Below are positions 11,936-24,070 of a stretch of 64,000 nt of DNA, one piece after another. The position numbers and the translations under genes were made by a program. The DNA is from Calycina herbarum (taxonomy: Eukaryota; Ascomycota; Leotiomycetes; Helotiales; Pezizellaceae): positions 1 through 64,000 of the forward strand of contig LLEY01000031.1 of NCBI GenBank assembly GCA_001414485.1, written 5' to 3'. Position 1 is the stretch's first letter; the number at the start of each line of letters is the position of its first letter. The notes under the pieces are model-generated. The model made no database searches. It worked only from the letters and a program-made list of their open reading frames with translations, and was not told where the DNA came from.

Positions 11936-14639
11936 ATGCCGTCCTCTACCACCTCAGTTCGTACCTTTACGATGCCCAAATCCCTGAATGAATCTCTCGC
12001 CGAACCAGGTCACCCAAAAATGGCATCAGAGAATGGTCGATCACTGGAAAAGGCCAAGAAGGTCAGCGATGGCTTCACGAAAGATCAAAAGGACCCTTTA
12101 GCGGGCAATCAACCCCATTTCAAGCAAGGAATCACTTTTGCAGCACAAGATAAGCTTCCTAAGCTGCCCATCCCCGAGTTGGAACATAGCATGACACGAT
12201 ATCTGGCCGCCCTCAAACCATTACAGTCACCGCGAGAGCACGCCGAGAGTCAGCAAGCGGTAGATGAATTTCTGAAGAGCGAAGGACCGGAGTTACAGGA
12301 GAAGCTTAAGAAATATGCTACCGGAAAGACAAGTTACATCGAGCAATTCTGTACGTGTTCGATATAAACATAAAGGCTGTTACTGACTTGTTCTAGGGTA
12401 CGATTCTTATCTCAACTTCGACAATCCTGTTGTCCTCAATCTCAATCCATTCTTCCTTCTTGAGGATGATCCCACCCCTGCGAGGAACAATCAAGTCACC
12501 CGAGCCGCTTCGCTTGTCGTATCTGCACTTTCATTTGTTCGTGCAGTGAGAAGGGAGGAATTACCCCCGGATTCTGTTAGGGGTACACCACTGTGCATGT
12601 ATCAATACTCGAGACTTTTTGGTACTGCTCGGGTGCCGACGGAGAATGGCTGTCATATCGGTCAAGATCCCGATGCAAGGCATGTTGTGGTTCTTTGCCA
12701 TGGTCAATTCTATTGGTTTGATGTACTGGATGATAATTCCGATCTTATCATGACGGAGAAAGATTTATCTCTGAATCTTCAAACGATTGTTGACGATGCT
12801 CAACAAACACCAATCCAAGAAGCAGCCAAGGGTGCTTTGGGTGTTCTCAGTACTGAGAATCGAAAGATTTGGTCCGGATTGAGAGACGTCATGACGAGAG
12901 ATGAGGGTTCGAATAATGCAGATTGTCTTGGAATAGTAGACTCTGCATTGTTCATTCTTTGTCTAGATTACACCGAGCCAGCTTCCGGGGCTGAGCTATG
13001 TCAAAACATGCTTTGCGGCACGAGTCTCGTCGAAAAGGGTGTTCAAGTCGGTACTTGCACGAATCGATGGTACGACAAATTGCAAATTATCGTATGCAAG
13101 AATGGCAGTGCGGGAATTAATTTTGAACACACTGGTGTTGATGGTCATACTGTTCTGCGATTTGCCAGTGATGTCTACACCGATACTATTCTTCGATTTG
13201 CTAGGACTATCAATGGACAAGCACCAAGTTTATGGGCATCAGCAAGTCCTGATCCATCGAAACGTGATCCCGCCAGTTTTGGGGATGTCAGCACGACACC
13301 ACATAAATTAGAATGGGATATGGTTCCGGAACTTGGAATTGCTTTACGATTCGCGGAAACTCGTCTCGCTGATTTGATCCAACAAAATGAGTTTCAAACT
13401 CTCGACTTTGCGCATTATGGAAAGAATTTCATGACTTCGATGGGTTTCTCACCGGATGCTTTTGTGCAGATGGCTTTCCAGGCTGCTTATTATGGGTTGT
13501 ATGGGAGGGTGGAATGTACTTATGAACCTGCCATGACGAAGGTCTATCTCCACGGCCGCACGGAAGCCATTCGTTCTGTGACCCCCGAATCTGTGGATTT
13601 TGTCCAAACTTTCTGGGGTGAGGTCCCACCACAACAAAAAGTCGATGCTCTCAAGAAAGCTTGTCAGAAACATGTTGCGAATACGAGGGAATGCGCGAAA
13701 GCTCAAGGTTGCGATAGACATCTCTACGCCCTCTTCAGCGTCTGGCAAAAAGCTCTAGATGACGACGGAGCTGAAGCAGCAAGTTCCAACGGTCTAAGCA
13801 GCAACGGCTACTCCAGTCCCATCGAAGGTGGTTCAGAACGCGATCCATCCTCCATAGTTGGTTCTCCAAGCAACAACTCCGTTCTCAGCGTCGAAGACGA
13901 AGCCCACTCCGTTCGTCTCCCTCAACATCGATTACGAAATAATTCCTCGCCCACACCAAGGAACCATCACTCCCAAATGCCAAACCTCTTTTCCGATGGG
14001 GGATGGGATAAATTGAATAACACCATTTTGAGTACGAGTAATTGCGGGAATCCGTCTCTGAGACATTTTGGATTTGGACCGACGACGGGGGATGGATTTG
14101 GGATTGGATATATTATTAAGGATGAGGGGATTAGTATTTGTGCTAGTAGTAAACATCGACAGACGAAACGGTTCGTGGACGCGCTGGAATCTTACCTCCT
14201 CGAGATCCGACGTATTCTCCGAACCACCCAGAGACGAGCTACGAGCCCAAAGGCTTCACGCGCCCGCGAAGCATCCGCCAATCGTCCCAAGGCAGGAAGT
14301 AGGTTAAAGAGTCGAGGACGAGTCATCAAATCCGCGAGCACGCTTGGAGCGAATGCGAGCGGGTTGGGCACGAACGAGGCTATGGTAGGCGAGGAGGAGG
14401 AAAAGGGGGAAAGCGAGGAGGATGATACGCTTGGTGGTTGTGAGTACCTGTTCTCCAGTGTCGTCGAAGTCTTTTGGAACGAGGCTGATGAGTGTTTTTT
14501 GCGTGCGCGTACAGATGGGTTTTTTGATGCGGGCATGTTGCTTCAAGCTCTTAAGGCGAGGGGTGGGGAGCAAGGGGGGGAGGAGAAGGTTACGGGACGG
14601 AGGGAGATTGGGAAGAAGTTGAGGTTGAGTGAGTATTGA
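11936..14639 (+). CDS. Carnitine O-acetyltransferase (cytosolic/YAT2-FacC-like)
   Basis: Three exons (11936-12350, 12397-14439, 14515-14639) give 860 residues. Transfers acetyl groups between CoA and carnitine, which lets fungi shuttle acetyl units between compartments during growth on acetate or fatty acids. Choline/carnitine acyltransferase hallmarks: LPKLPIPELEHSMTRYL near the N-terminus, YIEQFWYDSYL across the first splice junction, CMYQYSRLFGT, and the catalytic His (about residue 383) in GINFEHTGVDG. The C-terminus has LGGYGFFDAG, completed only after the second intron is removed. A low-complexity Ser/Asn/Pro stretch (about 590-660) and an acidic run precede it. No mitochondrial leader is evident and the C-terminus (LSEY) is not a PTS1 signal, so a cytosolic form is inferred. 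The length suits the long YAT2/FacC branch rather than the shorter mitochondrial/peroxisomal enzyme. Confidence 0.93.
12351..12396 (+). other. First intron of the carnitine acetyltransferase gene
   Basis: The 46-nt intron has donor GTACGT, a perfect TACTGAC branch site and acceptor TTCTAG. It interrupts the Trp codon of the conserved FWYDSYL stretch. Confidence 0.92.
14440..14514 (+). other. Second, frame-neutral intron of the carnitine acetyltransferase gene
   Basis: The 75-nt intron (GTGAGT...ACAG, branch-like CTGATGA) is a multiple of three with no stop, so the unspliced message stays open. Its removal creates the conserved GGYGFFDAG motif; its retention would put 25 extra residues into that motif. 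Confidence 0.85.
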
Positions 14640-15800
14640 TTTTAAGAGGGTGGGGGATGAGGGGGAATGAGGAGTGAGATTGACGCGGGGTAAGGGTAGG
14701 ATGGGGAGAGGAGATTGATGGAGGGGTAATGGAGATTGATACCATGTTTTATGAATTGGAGTTATGAGATAGCGTTCTTTTTGGCTTGTAAGAAATAGAG
14801 CGTGGTTTTACTTGCGATACCGTGTTGTTTTGTTATACTACGTCATGAATTTACTTGTTCCGCTTCTCCTTTCTTTTCCCTTCTACTTTCTTTTTGGAGA
14901 GGGAAATGAGTGAATTCCACATCCTTCCTGGGTTTCCATCAGCTCCCTCCCTCCCTTCATCGAAGATAGTCACTCACCAGCTAGACCCCAGCCCTCAAGG
15001 AGTATATATATAAAACCCCGGAGCAGCTCTGAATAGGTGGTCATCAGTTTTGAAAATGCCCCATTCAACACGCTCATGGTCGCGCGGTTGAGGTGAGCTG
15101 CGGGGATTCTCTGACGAACGCTTATTTTCTCCGAGGATGTGAGAGGGATGTTTTTGGAAGAGGTGCTTGCGGATTTGAGGGCGAGATTGAGTTGTGGCTT
15201 GTGGTGGGTGGGGTGGGGGTTTGTTTTCGAATATGCTGTTTACCTTCGAAACTGGAAGTAGTGTCGAGGAAGTTTGGGAGTTCTGATTAAAAATCCCTGT
15301 ACCTTCTCTGTAACGGGGGAGAGGGGTAGTTTCCTTTGTTTGTAAACTTGGGGTCTTGAGAGAATAGGGCTGTGCTATGTGATGTGATGTGATGAGATAG
15401 CGTGGTGGTCCGCGAGGAGAATGGAACGGGAACTTCTTGCTGTGGTTAATAATAGAGTTTAAGGGGGTGTTTCAGTGGGGGTTTTTTAGAGGGTTACGTG
15501 TGGGTATGTGGGTAGGTTGGGTGAATTACTGGGGCTGGAATGGGAGGGAGGGGAGGGGAGTGAGGGGGCGACTGGTATGAATTGGGGGTTGATGAGATCG
15601 CCTTTGATTGATAGTAGATGGTTGTTGTAAGAAAGAGAGGGTAGAGGTGTTTACAGTGTACTTGCCTTTTAACTGGATTATCTATCTCCCCTCCCTTCCT
15701 TTCTGCTATGTTTTCAAAACGTAGGTATGTGTGTACGTATGTACGTTCTTCCTTTGTTTTTCTCTTTTTGGTTTTTTTTTTAGTTTGCGTACTTGACTTT

Positions 15801-15832
15801 TATGTAGTATGTAGTATGTAGTATGTAGTATG
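15801..15832. repeat. TATGTAG microsatellite
   Basis: About four and a half tandem copies of the heptamer TATGTAG, seen directly in the sequence. Confidence 0.9.
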
Positions 15833-16047
15833 TTTTGCAACGGACTGTTGAGGGTTCGGGTCTCTTCTTCTTCTTCTTTTCGTTTCTCGTGTGGTAGTCG
15901 TTCACTGGCTGGCTGTCTGGGCGGATCTTGGGGTATATAATAGTGGATTTGTGAGAGGAGAGATTCATTCGGCTAGAACTACAGGATGCTAGGGGAGGGG
16001 TGAAGGGGATGGTTGACACGGGGTGCGAAGGATTGATATTGAGTAAA

Positions 16048-16062
16048 GGGGGGGGGGGGGGG
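16048..16062. repeat. Poly-G run
   Basis: Fifteen consecutive G on the + strand; a potential site of length polymorphism or sequencing error. Confidence 0.9.
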
Positions 16063-16963
16063 TTGTTCAGGGGATGGGATGATAAGGTCAGTGTCGAATT
16101 TAAGGGGAGTATCGATTCTTGAGCTGTTCTCGTTGTAATCTAGGAGTTCGGATTTTGGGTTGAATGGGATAGGAGTAAGGAAGTAAGTAGTTGGTTTTTG
16201 TCCACAGAATAAGAGAGTGTGTGGTCGTAGGGCAAGGATTTTATCGCACTATGGGTCTTTGATCCTGGGTCTGTTTGTGACTCTTGCGTCGTTAATGATG
16301 GCTCCTTGATGGGGTTGCTGCTTTTTTTTTCTTCTTTTGGCCTTTTTATCTCCCTTTACTATGGATCCAATGGAATTGGCATGGTTTGATAGAAAGGTGG
16401 AATGAAATCTTTCTTGGATTTAGATACTCTCCTCTAGTGAGTACGTTACGCTGATTCTTTGGGTATCAATGTTTTCTGTAGATTATAGGTGAATGAAAAT
16501 ATTCGTAAGTGCTTTCAATGGGTGGAGGGTTAGCGATGGTGAGGGTGGGTGTGTTTTGCTATCGAGGAATGAGATGTTGTCGAGAAATAAGTTACTCTCG
16601 AAAGTATCTCTTATTTTCGTTTATTTATCGCGGCATTTTCAAATGCTCTAGTTACGATAGACGGTTGGGTTGAGAGCACGATTCTGAAGACCATGCAAAT
16701 AGAGGTGTTTACTTCCAGACCGAGCATGAACAAGGCGTCCCCTTGCATCCACAAAGAACCAAATTGAGTGGTGGAACTTGAATATTGCACGGTCAATCAA
16801 TGGGGTTTTATCTATACAAGAGATAAGGTGGGGAGGTTAGATAAAGGAGCGAAACACGGGTCGGAAAAACTGCCATCAGGAAATCAAAGGGTAGGGTCTA
16901 GGAATATCTTTTCTCTAATATTCACCTTAGGAAAAACCGATAAAATCTAAAAGGCACTTTGAC

Positions 16964-17374
16964 ATGTGGGGTTTCTTAGGGAAGAATTTAAAGGAGAAAT
17001 TGTTGTGGTATTTGGATCATTTGCCCCTGGAGCTTGTGGGTCGTGTTTGTAGATTGATGGATGGGGAGATGAGTTTTTGGAAGACAAAGTATTTGAGCAT
17101 GGAAGATGAGCAAGATGTTGTGGTTTTTTTCCTGTGCGGGGATTGTGCTGTCGTATTTAAAGGTAGTGTTGAAAGAGTAAGTGTTGTCGACTTAAATTGC
17201 GAGTTTAGATTGAGTATTTCTGTGCAGAACCTTTGGGTAGAATCTCGTCTGAGTGAAGATTTCTCCAATTTGGGACTTTTGATAGATGAAATGGCGAACA
17301 ACGAGTTTGCCCTGGCCCAGAGAGCATGTTATCGGTGGATGCCATTACACTTGGTATGGGAATTAGTAAGGTAG
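16964..17374 (+). CDS. Possible small protein, unknown
   Basis: An ATG-initiated open frame of 136 codons in an otherwise empty region. The N-terminus (KLLWYLDHLPLELVGRVCRL) looks loosely F-box-like in spacing (LPLELV), but no complete F-box can be claimed. The middle is hydrophobic (DVVVFFLCGDCAVVFKG). There are no introns, no recognised domain and no supporting neighbour. It could be a chance open frame or a fragment. Confidence 0.3.
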   Translation: MWGFLGKNLKEKLLWYLDHLPLELVGRVCRLMDGEMSFWKTKYLSMEDEQDVVVFFLCGDCAVVFKGSVERVSVVDLNCEFRLSISVQNLWVESRLSEDFSNLGLLIDEMANNEFALAQRACYRWMPLHLVWELVR

Positions 17375-20300
17375 TTGAGGCTATTTATCCTTGAGTTCTC
17401 GGAGGGAAAGGTGGGGTGCTTTGAGAGTGAATAGTGGCTTTTGCCGTATGGAATGTGTTGGGAGAAAGCTAGTTATGAGGATATAAAAACTCATTCATTA
17501 TTATTACAGTATTTTGCTTTTCGCTTTCCAGTTTTGAATGTCTTATCGTTCTTCCTGCTTATGCGCCAACTATTACTTGATTGTGTCTTGCGATTCATTC
17601 TAAAAGTATTCAAGGGCACGTCTCTCTCAACAGGTTGACAACCAACAACCTTGTACAAAATCCGGAAACCATTGCGGGTCTGTTTCTGTGCCGTTACACA
17701 TTGTGTTAGAAAATGACTATTTTGACTGTCAATTATGAGACTAGTTCTTTTTTGGGAGGCAAGGAGGTTGAGAACAGAGGGTAGAGTTTACTTGTAGAGT
17801 TTGAACGTTTTGCTTTTATGAAGTTTATTGTCGATATTTTACCTGCTGTCGTTTAAACCTTTTCAAGTCAGTTATCGTGGGTTTGGAAGTCTCTTCTAGG
17901 TTCAGGATGGAATCAATTTTGGAAGTTTTCAAGCAATAAAAATATCAAGGTCTAAGAGAGCGGCACTTGAGAACAGTTGGACTTCCCATAAAAGCGGCTT
18001 GGCGGTATCATCTCTTGGTCTTGAGTTTTTTTGTAAATGGGAGTGTGTTTTATAGAAGTCCCCAGTGTTAAGTGTAAACGGTTTAAGGTAAAGTTGTCGC
18101 TTTCCATTTGCGTAGGAATGGGAAATGAAGGTTGGGCTTTAGTATTCACTGTTTTCACTCTCTTTATCAGCCAGTTCTCGGCTTCTGATTCCTTCCCATG
18201 ACTTTCTATCCACTCAGTGACTTCCACATGTCAGAAGAACTTGTGATCGATTAAGAGGTATATAGGTCAACGGTGGTCAAAGAGTAATCCTTGGTAGCTA
18301 TGCAGAGTCTGATGACATGGGTTGCGATGTGATGAGTTTTGGTTCTGGAATAGCTACAGTTGTATACTCGAATCTTTTGATCATATACTTTTCTTGAGCG
18401 AGGACTTTTGAGTGTTGAAGAGTAAAGGTATGGACTTCACATGCTAGTTTTTAAACTTTTGTTGTTGAAAGCGCGGGTACTGTCAAAATACTTCTAAACA
18501 CTTGTTTAGTAGTTACAGATTTCTTAACCGTGAATACTTGGGCATTCCCCTCCATTGTGGAAAGCTTGCCGAATTTTTCGGACTATTATCAGTCAAATCT
18601 TTCACCTCTTGTTTGATCCATGATTCAGCAGGAGCGTCCAATCGCAGGACATGGACGACAGATAGCCACAGGATGCTCAATAATGCCACAACATCCTACC
18701 TAACAGTTAGCAAGAAATCTGCTAACTATGATTTTCTCGACTCACATCTCCCCCGTTGACTATGATGGTGCCACTGATCAATTAATTCGTGCCAACTGTG
18801 CAATGTTTTGGACAACGGTGGGTTTTTGACTCTCTCCAACTAATGCTCCAACTTTTTAAGTCGCTCTTCCTTCTTCTCTCCCCCGAATTATATTGTGGAG
18901 ATTAGTACTATGGAGGCGATTCTTTGAGAATATCGGAAGTTCCCATCTTAGGGTTCTGTCATCTCTATTCACTTTACATTAATTCAAGCCCTGGGTCTTC
19001 CAACCGATTGCCAATAATTGTGGAACAAGTGAGGCGGTTAAATAAGATAGCACCTTTTCTTCCATAGATGTATAAATAATCAATCGGCACCCATAAAACG
19101 GCGGAGACAAAAGGCGTTCTGGAATGTACCACGGGTAGAGGTGGCGGCTTCTGCTTAAGTTGGAGGTGAACGTACGGGTCTGGAAATCATATTATGCTGG
19201 TGAACTTTATCATGCGATGGAAGTACCTCAACATTTGTTGCTGTTCCTCGCCAGCTCTCAATTGCTGCCTTTTAAGTGAAAGCCACATCGTCGAGAGCGC
19301 CTCCTTGAGACAGGGATGTCTTCTTTCTTTTTGCCCAATAGTCAGCTTGTCTCCAGCTCTCTCCACCTCTGTCCCTGCGGGGTTTCCCACGTCATTCAAT
19401 ATCTAGGTACCTAGGACTGAGCGTAATAAGATCTGAGTCAATTTTGCGCCTCATTTTCCCGTCAGCCTCGAGGCTTGAATGCTCAGGAGAGGGAGGGGTC
19501 GGGGTGTCGTATCCCAGCCTAGTCATTTTTGGTTTCTTTGTCTGCAGTGCAGTATGGTACTCATGCGGCCAGATATTTTGTATACGGTCTACCTTTTCGA
19601 ACGATTCTCAGCGTATCAGAGCGTCCAGTTTCAAGACTGCTCCTCTGGTTGGCTCTCCTTCCCACCGAAATATGCTCAATCCCAATGCTGCAAAGGCAGT
19701 GCTACTCTACTTCTGACTCTCGGATGTCTAAACTCCCCGTGGCAGATTTCCAAGTGAATTTCCCAATTTCTAATCCATTTCTGCCCACAATATCCGGTTC
19801 GAATGAGTTTCGGGACGAGAAAAGTAGCGATAAAAATGCGGGCGCAGAAAAGGGGCTGGTGGTATGGTGCACCATGGTGTGGAGAGAGGAATTTTTAACC
19901 GATGAGGGCGGTGCTTTAACCAGGTTTTTGTACCTTGCAGTTGGTAACCAGCTAGTTTGATTCGGTGTCAAAAAACCCCCCGAGTACATTTTGTGAGATG
20001 CTCCACAGAGTGAGAGAGCGGGGAACTGAATTTTGATGTTGTTTGCGGCCCGGGAACCTATATAACGCTTGATCTTCTCCCAAAACTTCCTGCGGACGAA
20101 ATTCCATAAATAATACTCTGCAGATCCCTACGCTCATGTGCATGCCTATTAAAATCCCAATTCGCATCAAAGTATACCTCGTTAAGACTAATTTCTAGTT
20201 CCTCTAGTACTTAAGCTCGTCCATCTCGCGATATAGCTTCTCAATTATATCTTAAGAAGCCTCAATTGAGGCGCCTCGCTCACTCCTAAGTCTTTCCTCC

Positions 20301-20889
20301 TTTATCTATTAATTAATCCAGTCCTACTCTTTTCTAAACAAGTAGATACTAGTTAGAGCGAATAAAATATAACTATGTTATATAGTTAGGATATATGTTA
20401 GTGTTTGTAGCGTAGTATAGTATGGTTCATCACAGCAACATAAAACCAATAATTCCAAATTTATTTTTGGTGGTTGTCCTCCAAATATCGGGGACAAGAA
20501 AATAATCAACTAATAATGAGTGTTCAAATATCAGCTATTTAGCTTTGGGATTGAGGATTTGCAATCGAGTACGGATCCAAGGATGAAAATCTGAAATTTG
20601 GGAAGTTTTAGTATACTGGAAAAGGATCGAATATTGGAAAGTTCAAGTCGGTTTCAGTAGTCGTCTGGAGGTGTTTGCTCGAAAAATTTCATTCTCATTC
20701 TCGGCTAACCCTCCGCATCCCCAACCAACCCCTGAAAACTAACACAGACGGATTTTGTTCCAACTGAAGCGTAAAATTATGGGCTTGAGTTGCGATACAG
20801 CTCGATATCCAACATGTAATGTGCCATACAGCCCTTTCAACTTCTCTTAATTGCTTCTTCCATTCTCGCGTATTCTGGACTGTATGAGC
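17375..20889. other. Gene-poor intergenic region
   Basis: Open frames here are short, mostly start at non-ATG codons, and none shows a domain or splice pattern. Around 20258-20270 there is a short palindrome (CCTCAATTGAGG), and 20330-20450 is very AT-rich. Nothing else is supportable. Confidence 0.45.
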
Positions 20890-21799
20890 CTAGCTGAATC
20901 CACAACCCAGAACACCACCATGTCGCAATCCCTGAAATAAACCCCCAAGCTCCTGTTGAAGAAGGAAGATAGTGCTCAAGAAAAACTCAGACCACCATTT
21001 TGCAAAGGAGAAAGCGAACAGTCCTTCCCAAGCCATGTAATATCCAACCCAGATTGGCAATATGAGTCGAAACAATCGTCTTCGAAGGAGGCAGTAAAGA
21101 ATCGCTGAATTTGACATATGAATTAGCAAAATGATGACAGTTATGGCTAGACTGCTTTCTGCTAGTGAATATACAAGTGCTGCCTTGTAAAATACTAGGC
21201 GGGTGGAGCTGCATCCTGAGTGGCGCGAGTAGAAAACTTACTGCTTCTGTCTTCATATTCAGACCATGGGAATAGTAGATGTGAGATCAGTGGAAATGGG
21301 CAAGGCACTATAAGTTGCACATTAGTTTTTAAACAACGCGGGGAATGAGACGGAAACTTACCTCCTTGTAGATCAAAGCTTGATAGATGTTACCCATAAG
21401 AAGAATAACAACAACCGTAATAGCACAGGCGATGATCCAGCTGTCCTTGGTGCAACAGCAGTAAGAAGTTTCACGACCCTGCTTGACTCTCTTGACTCGA
21501 CCTTCAGTGTCTGTACCGGAGTCACTCTCGTAACTGGGGGCCATTTTGTATTGTGGAGTTGTTTGTTGTTGTTGTTGTTGTTGTTGATGGTGGTGGTGGT
21601 GGTGTAGAGTGGATGTATGAGAGAGAATTTTAGTTGTGTCTTTTGTCGTTGTGTACGTTTGCGGAGTCGAGATTTTATAGTTCGAAAGAGACGGGGAGAG
21701 TTCGGCACGGGACTCAACCTCGAATTCACTCGAGTGGCCGTGAAAGTCGAGTAGGCCTTGCTCTTGCTCTGCCAAGACATTACCTTGGCACGCCTCCAT
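20890..21799 (-). CDS. Small predicted membrane protein with uncertain exon structure
   Basis: A model with three exons (21799-21394, 21307-21242, 21179-20890) keeps one frame and gives 253 residues, or 168 if translation starts at the Met at 21544. Hydrophobic segments: WIIACAITVVVILLM in exon 1, PCPFPLISHLLFPW in exon 2, and SLAITVIILLIHMSNSAILY plus a further hydrophobic run up to STIFLL in exon 3. The longer form has His6/Gln8 runs before the second Met, more like a translated leader. The strongest donor in exon 1 (GTAAGT at 21359) would cause an early stop; the frame-keeping model needs a weaker donor (GTAACA at 21393). No family is recognised. It may be a small transmembrane protein, or two decayed halves. 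Confidence 0.5.
21557..21608. repeat. GTT/GGT trinucleotide tract
   Basis: On the + strand a run of GTT triplets is followed by GGT triplets. On the minus strand this reads as CAC then CAA codons (His and Gln runs) upstream of the second Met of the small membrane-protein gene. Confidence 0.85.
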
Positions 21800-23950
21800 T
21801 GTTACTAAAGCAGGGTTGCTTGCTTAAAGATTCTTGCTGTTGTTGTCTGATGGTTCTAGAAATTCGCTTAATAGTTTAGTTTGACTTACTTTGTAGACCT
21901 TTATGGCTAATATTCGGCGGATATGTAGAGTATGTACACGGACAAAGTACTAACTGTAAGTGGAAATACTACTTTTGTTTTCTTGTCTCTTTTTCTATAT
22001 CTTTTAAACTCTGCTTTGTCTTGCCGCAAAGAAAGGTGTCAATAGGTATCAAAGGTGCAAAAAGATCGAAAACAATTGTGGTATCGGTATCTACATAAGA
22101 CTCTCCCCTCCCCAATAAACCTTGGACTCCCCAGATTCTATGGATCTTACTCTCAAAATCTCCACATCAAACACTGCCCCTCCATGTCAGTCTCCGAGCA
22201 TCACAATGCCGAAATCTGCCTCGAAAACACATACCGAGCAAAAAGGAGCGGCGGTGATACCTTTTCCTTATCGAATCTCAACTACCCAATCATCGGTGAA
22301 CTATCGAGAAAGAATGAAACCTCAGATGCTCTCTCTAACAGCAGCGAAACGCTTTCCTTCGGAGAATCCAGACATGATAGTCACTCGAATTCAAGCACCA
22401 AGCCCATTACTTCCAGTAGTAATACAGGAAGTTTACCACGCAAAAAGGCAGTTCTACTACTTCTGGCGACAAGGATTGGATATGACTCTTATATGGCTCT
22501 TCGGAGTAGGATGACAACACCTGTTACTCTCACGTCACTAGTTCCAAGTAATAGATCTCGATGATTGATACCGCCGTTATTAAGTTACACAAGGAGGTTA
22601 TAGAGGCAGAAGCAGCAGGAACAAGTGGGAGTACTGGAACAAATCAGGGAGTGGATTTGATGTGGGGATTAGATTTGATTTGGTTGGTTTGGGTTTCTAT
22701 AGTATAGCATTAGTCAGTGGCTATTTTAGAAAGAGAAATTAATGAAGAATGATTTACTGGCGTCGAGTTTTAAATTACACATCATACAGCATTCCTCTAA
22801 ATCAGTATACTGAATTCTATTGAGGCAAGGTTTTAAACAAACGAGACTTTGTCCCCTCCAAATAAGTGAGTCATACGTGTTACTTTCTATATTTAGGATC
22901 ATCAATGCAATTACTAGCTCCGCTTCTCTTCTATCGCCCGAGTCCTCTACGTTGCTCTCCTTATTAATTCCATACTCTAAATAATTATCCGTCTTTGTAT
23001 TTCCTTGTAATTTCATGAGCCTTCTCTTAATATGCGATCCTATCTTAGGTCTCTTGCTTCTTGTCGAGAATTTAGAGACCTTAATAGTAGAATTCTCCAT
23101 TGTTTGAGATGACAGTGTAAAGGATGACGTAGAGGAGTGACTCCAGATCAGAGGCGTTGTGGGTATAACGCCTCTGTCGCTTCAATTGTACTGATTCAGA
23201 AGGACCGAAGGAATGGCCAAGAACAAAACCAATAGCAATAGCAATAACACCGAAAAAGAAGATACGAGAATAGGGGAAGATACGCCAATATGAGGTGGGA
23301 AGCAAGGAAGGGAAAAGGCTCGAGACCAAGGCTGCCAACGTAATAAACAGTTACAGCAAGGGGGGGAAAGCAAATCGAGAGTCGAGCTGTCAGATTTAAC
23401 ACGGAAAAAAGTGAAAGAGAAGATCTCTGGAATGCCTTTTATTTAAAGCCTCTTCTCAACTATTTTGTCTTGACCCAAAATACGATTGATCAAACAACAG
23501 TACCCTGAAAAAATGTTATATTTCTTCATCCGTGTTCATCCCCACTCCCTTGGGCAGTTCTAAGCTCTCTGTACAGACTTCGGTCAGTACGACCAACATG
23601 TGAGAGCTGTCCCGGTAAGATGGATCCTCTATTGATGAAGGAAGCAATGATGGAAGCTGACTATCATACAAGATGACTGGCGTCAGATGCCCAATGTGTG
23701 CATCAAACGGACAAGAAAGTTGGGTCATCCCAGGCCGTTTATGTGGATATTGCGGCACAAATTGCTGAATGAAAGGTAGCTTGAGAATTATCCCAATGTA
23801 GAAGCAAGACTAACATGAAAACAGGACAAACACTGCTTACTCGACGTTCTCAAATTGGAGGCTTCGCATAATAAGCAAGCTGGGACGCCTGGAGAGAAGG
23901 GCCACACGTTGCTGGGTGCCTAGTGCAGTGGAACGCGCAACGGTTTTTTT
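21800..23950. other. Intergenic region with doubtful small open frames
   Basis: Candidates are two overlapping + frames (ATG at 22140 and at 22184, about 125 codons each) and a minus frame at 22726-23100. A minus frame at about 23081-23338 has a membrane-like segment (IFFFGVIAIAIGFVLG) but no ATG, and a TATA-like TTTAAATAAAAGG lies upstream of it at about 23434-23446. None has a domain or clear splice sites. Confidence 0.4.
22726..23100 (-). CDS. Possible small protein, unknown
   Basis: An ATG-initiated open frame of 124 codons. The N-terminus is basic (STRSKRPKIGSHIKRRLMK), followed by an acidic middle and a Cys-containing C-terminus (LEECCMMCNLKLDASK). No family is recognised, and the frame overlaps the end of another open minus frame, so it may be a fragment or chance. 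Confidence 0.25.
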   Translation of the reverse strand: MENSTIKVSKFSTRSKRPKIGSHIKRRLMKLQGNTKTDNYLEYGINKESNVEDSGDRREAELVIALMILNIESNTYDSLIWRGQSLVCLKPCLNRIQYTDLEECCMMCNLKLDASKSFFINFSF

Positions 23951-23990
23951 GTAAGAGTTGTGGCCACAGCTCGTGGCACACCTAAGCGAG
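23951..23990 (+). repeat. Left terminal inverted repeat of the Tc1-like element
   Basis: A 40-bp sequence starting GTAAGAGTTGTGGCCACAGC, exactly the reverse complement of 25249-25288. Confidence 0.95.
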
Positions 23991-24070
23991 AACATCAAAA
24001 CCTACACCTTATTTTTAAAAATATACTATAAATCCAATTCTAATTATTAACTTTAAATTAAAAACATATA

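Larger units (their letters stand above)
14640..16963. other. Intergenic region, G-rich on the + strand
   Basis: A 2.3-kb gap without a supportable gene. It contains a TATGTAG heptamer tract (15801-15832), CTT tracts, and a 15-base G run (16048-16062). The small open frames do not show coding character. Confidence 0.5.

Noticed and set aside
18502..18759. 85-codon + strand frame
   Set aside because: Begins at TTG with no domain; no supporting context.
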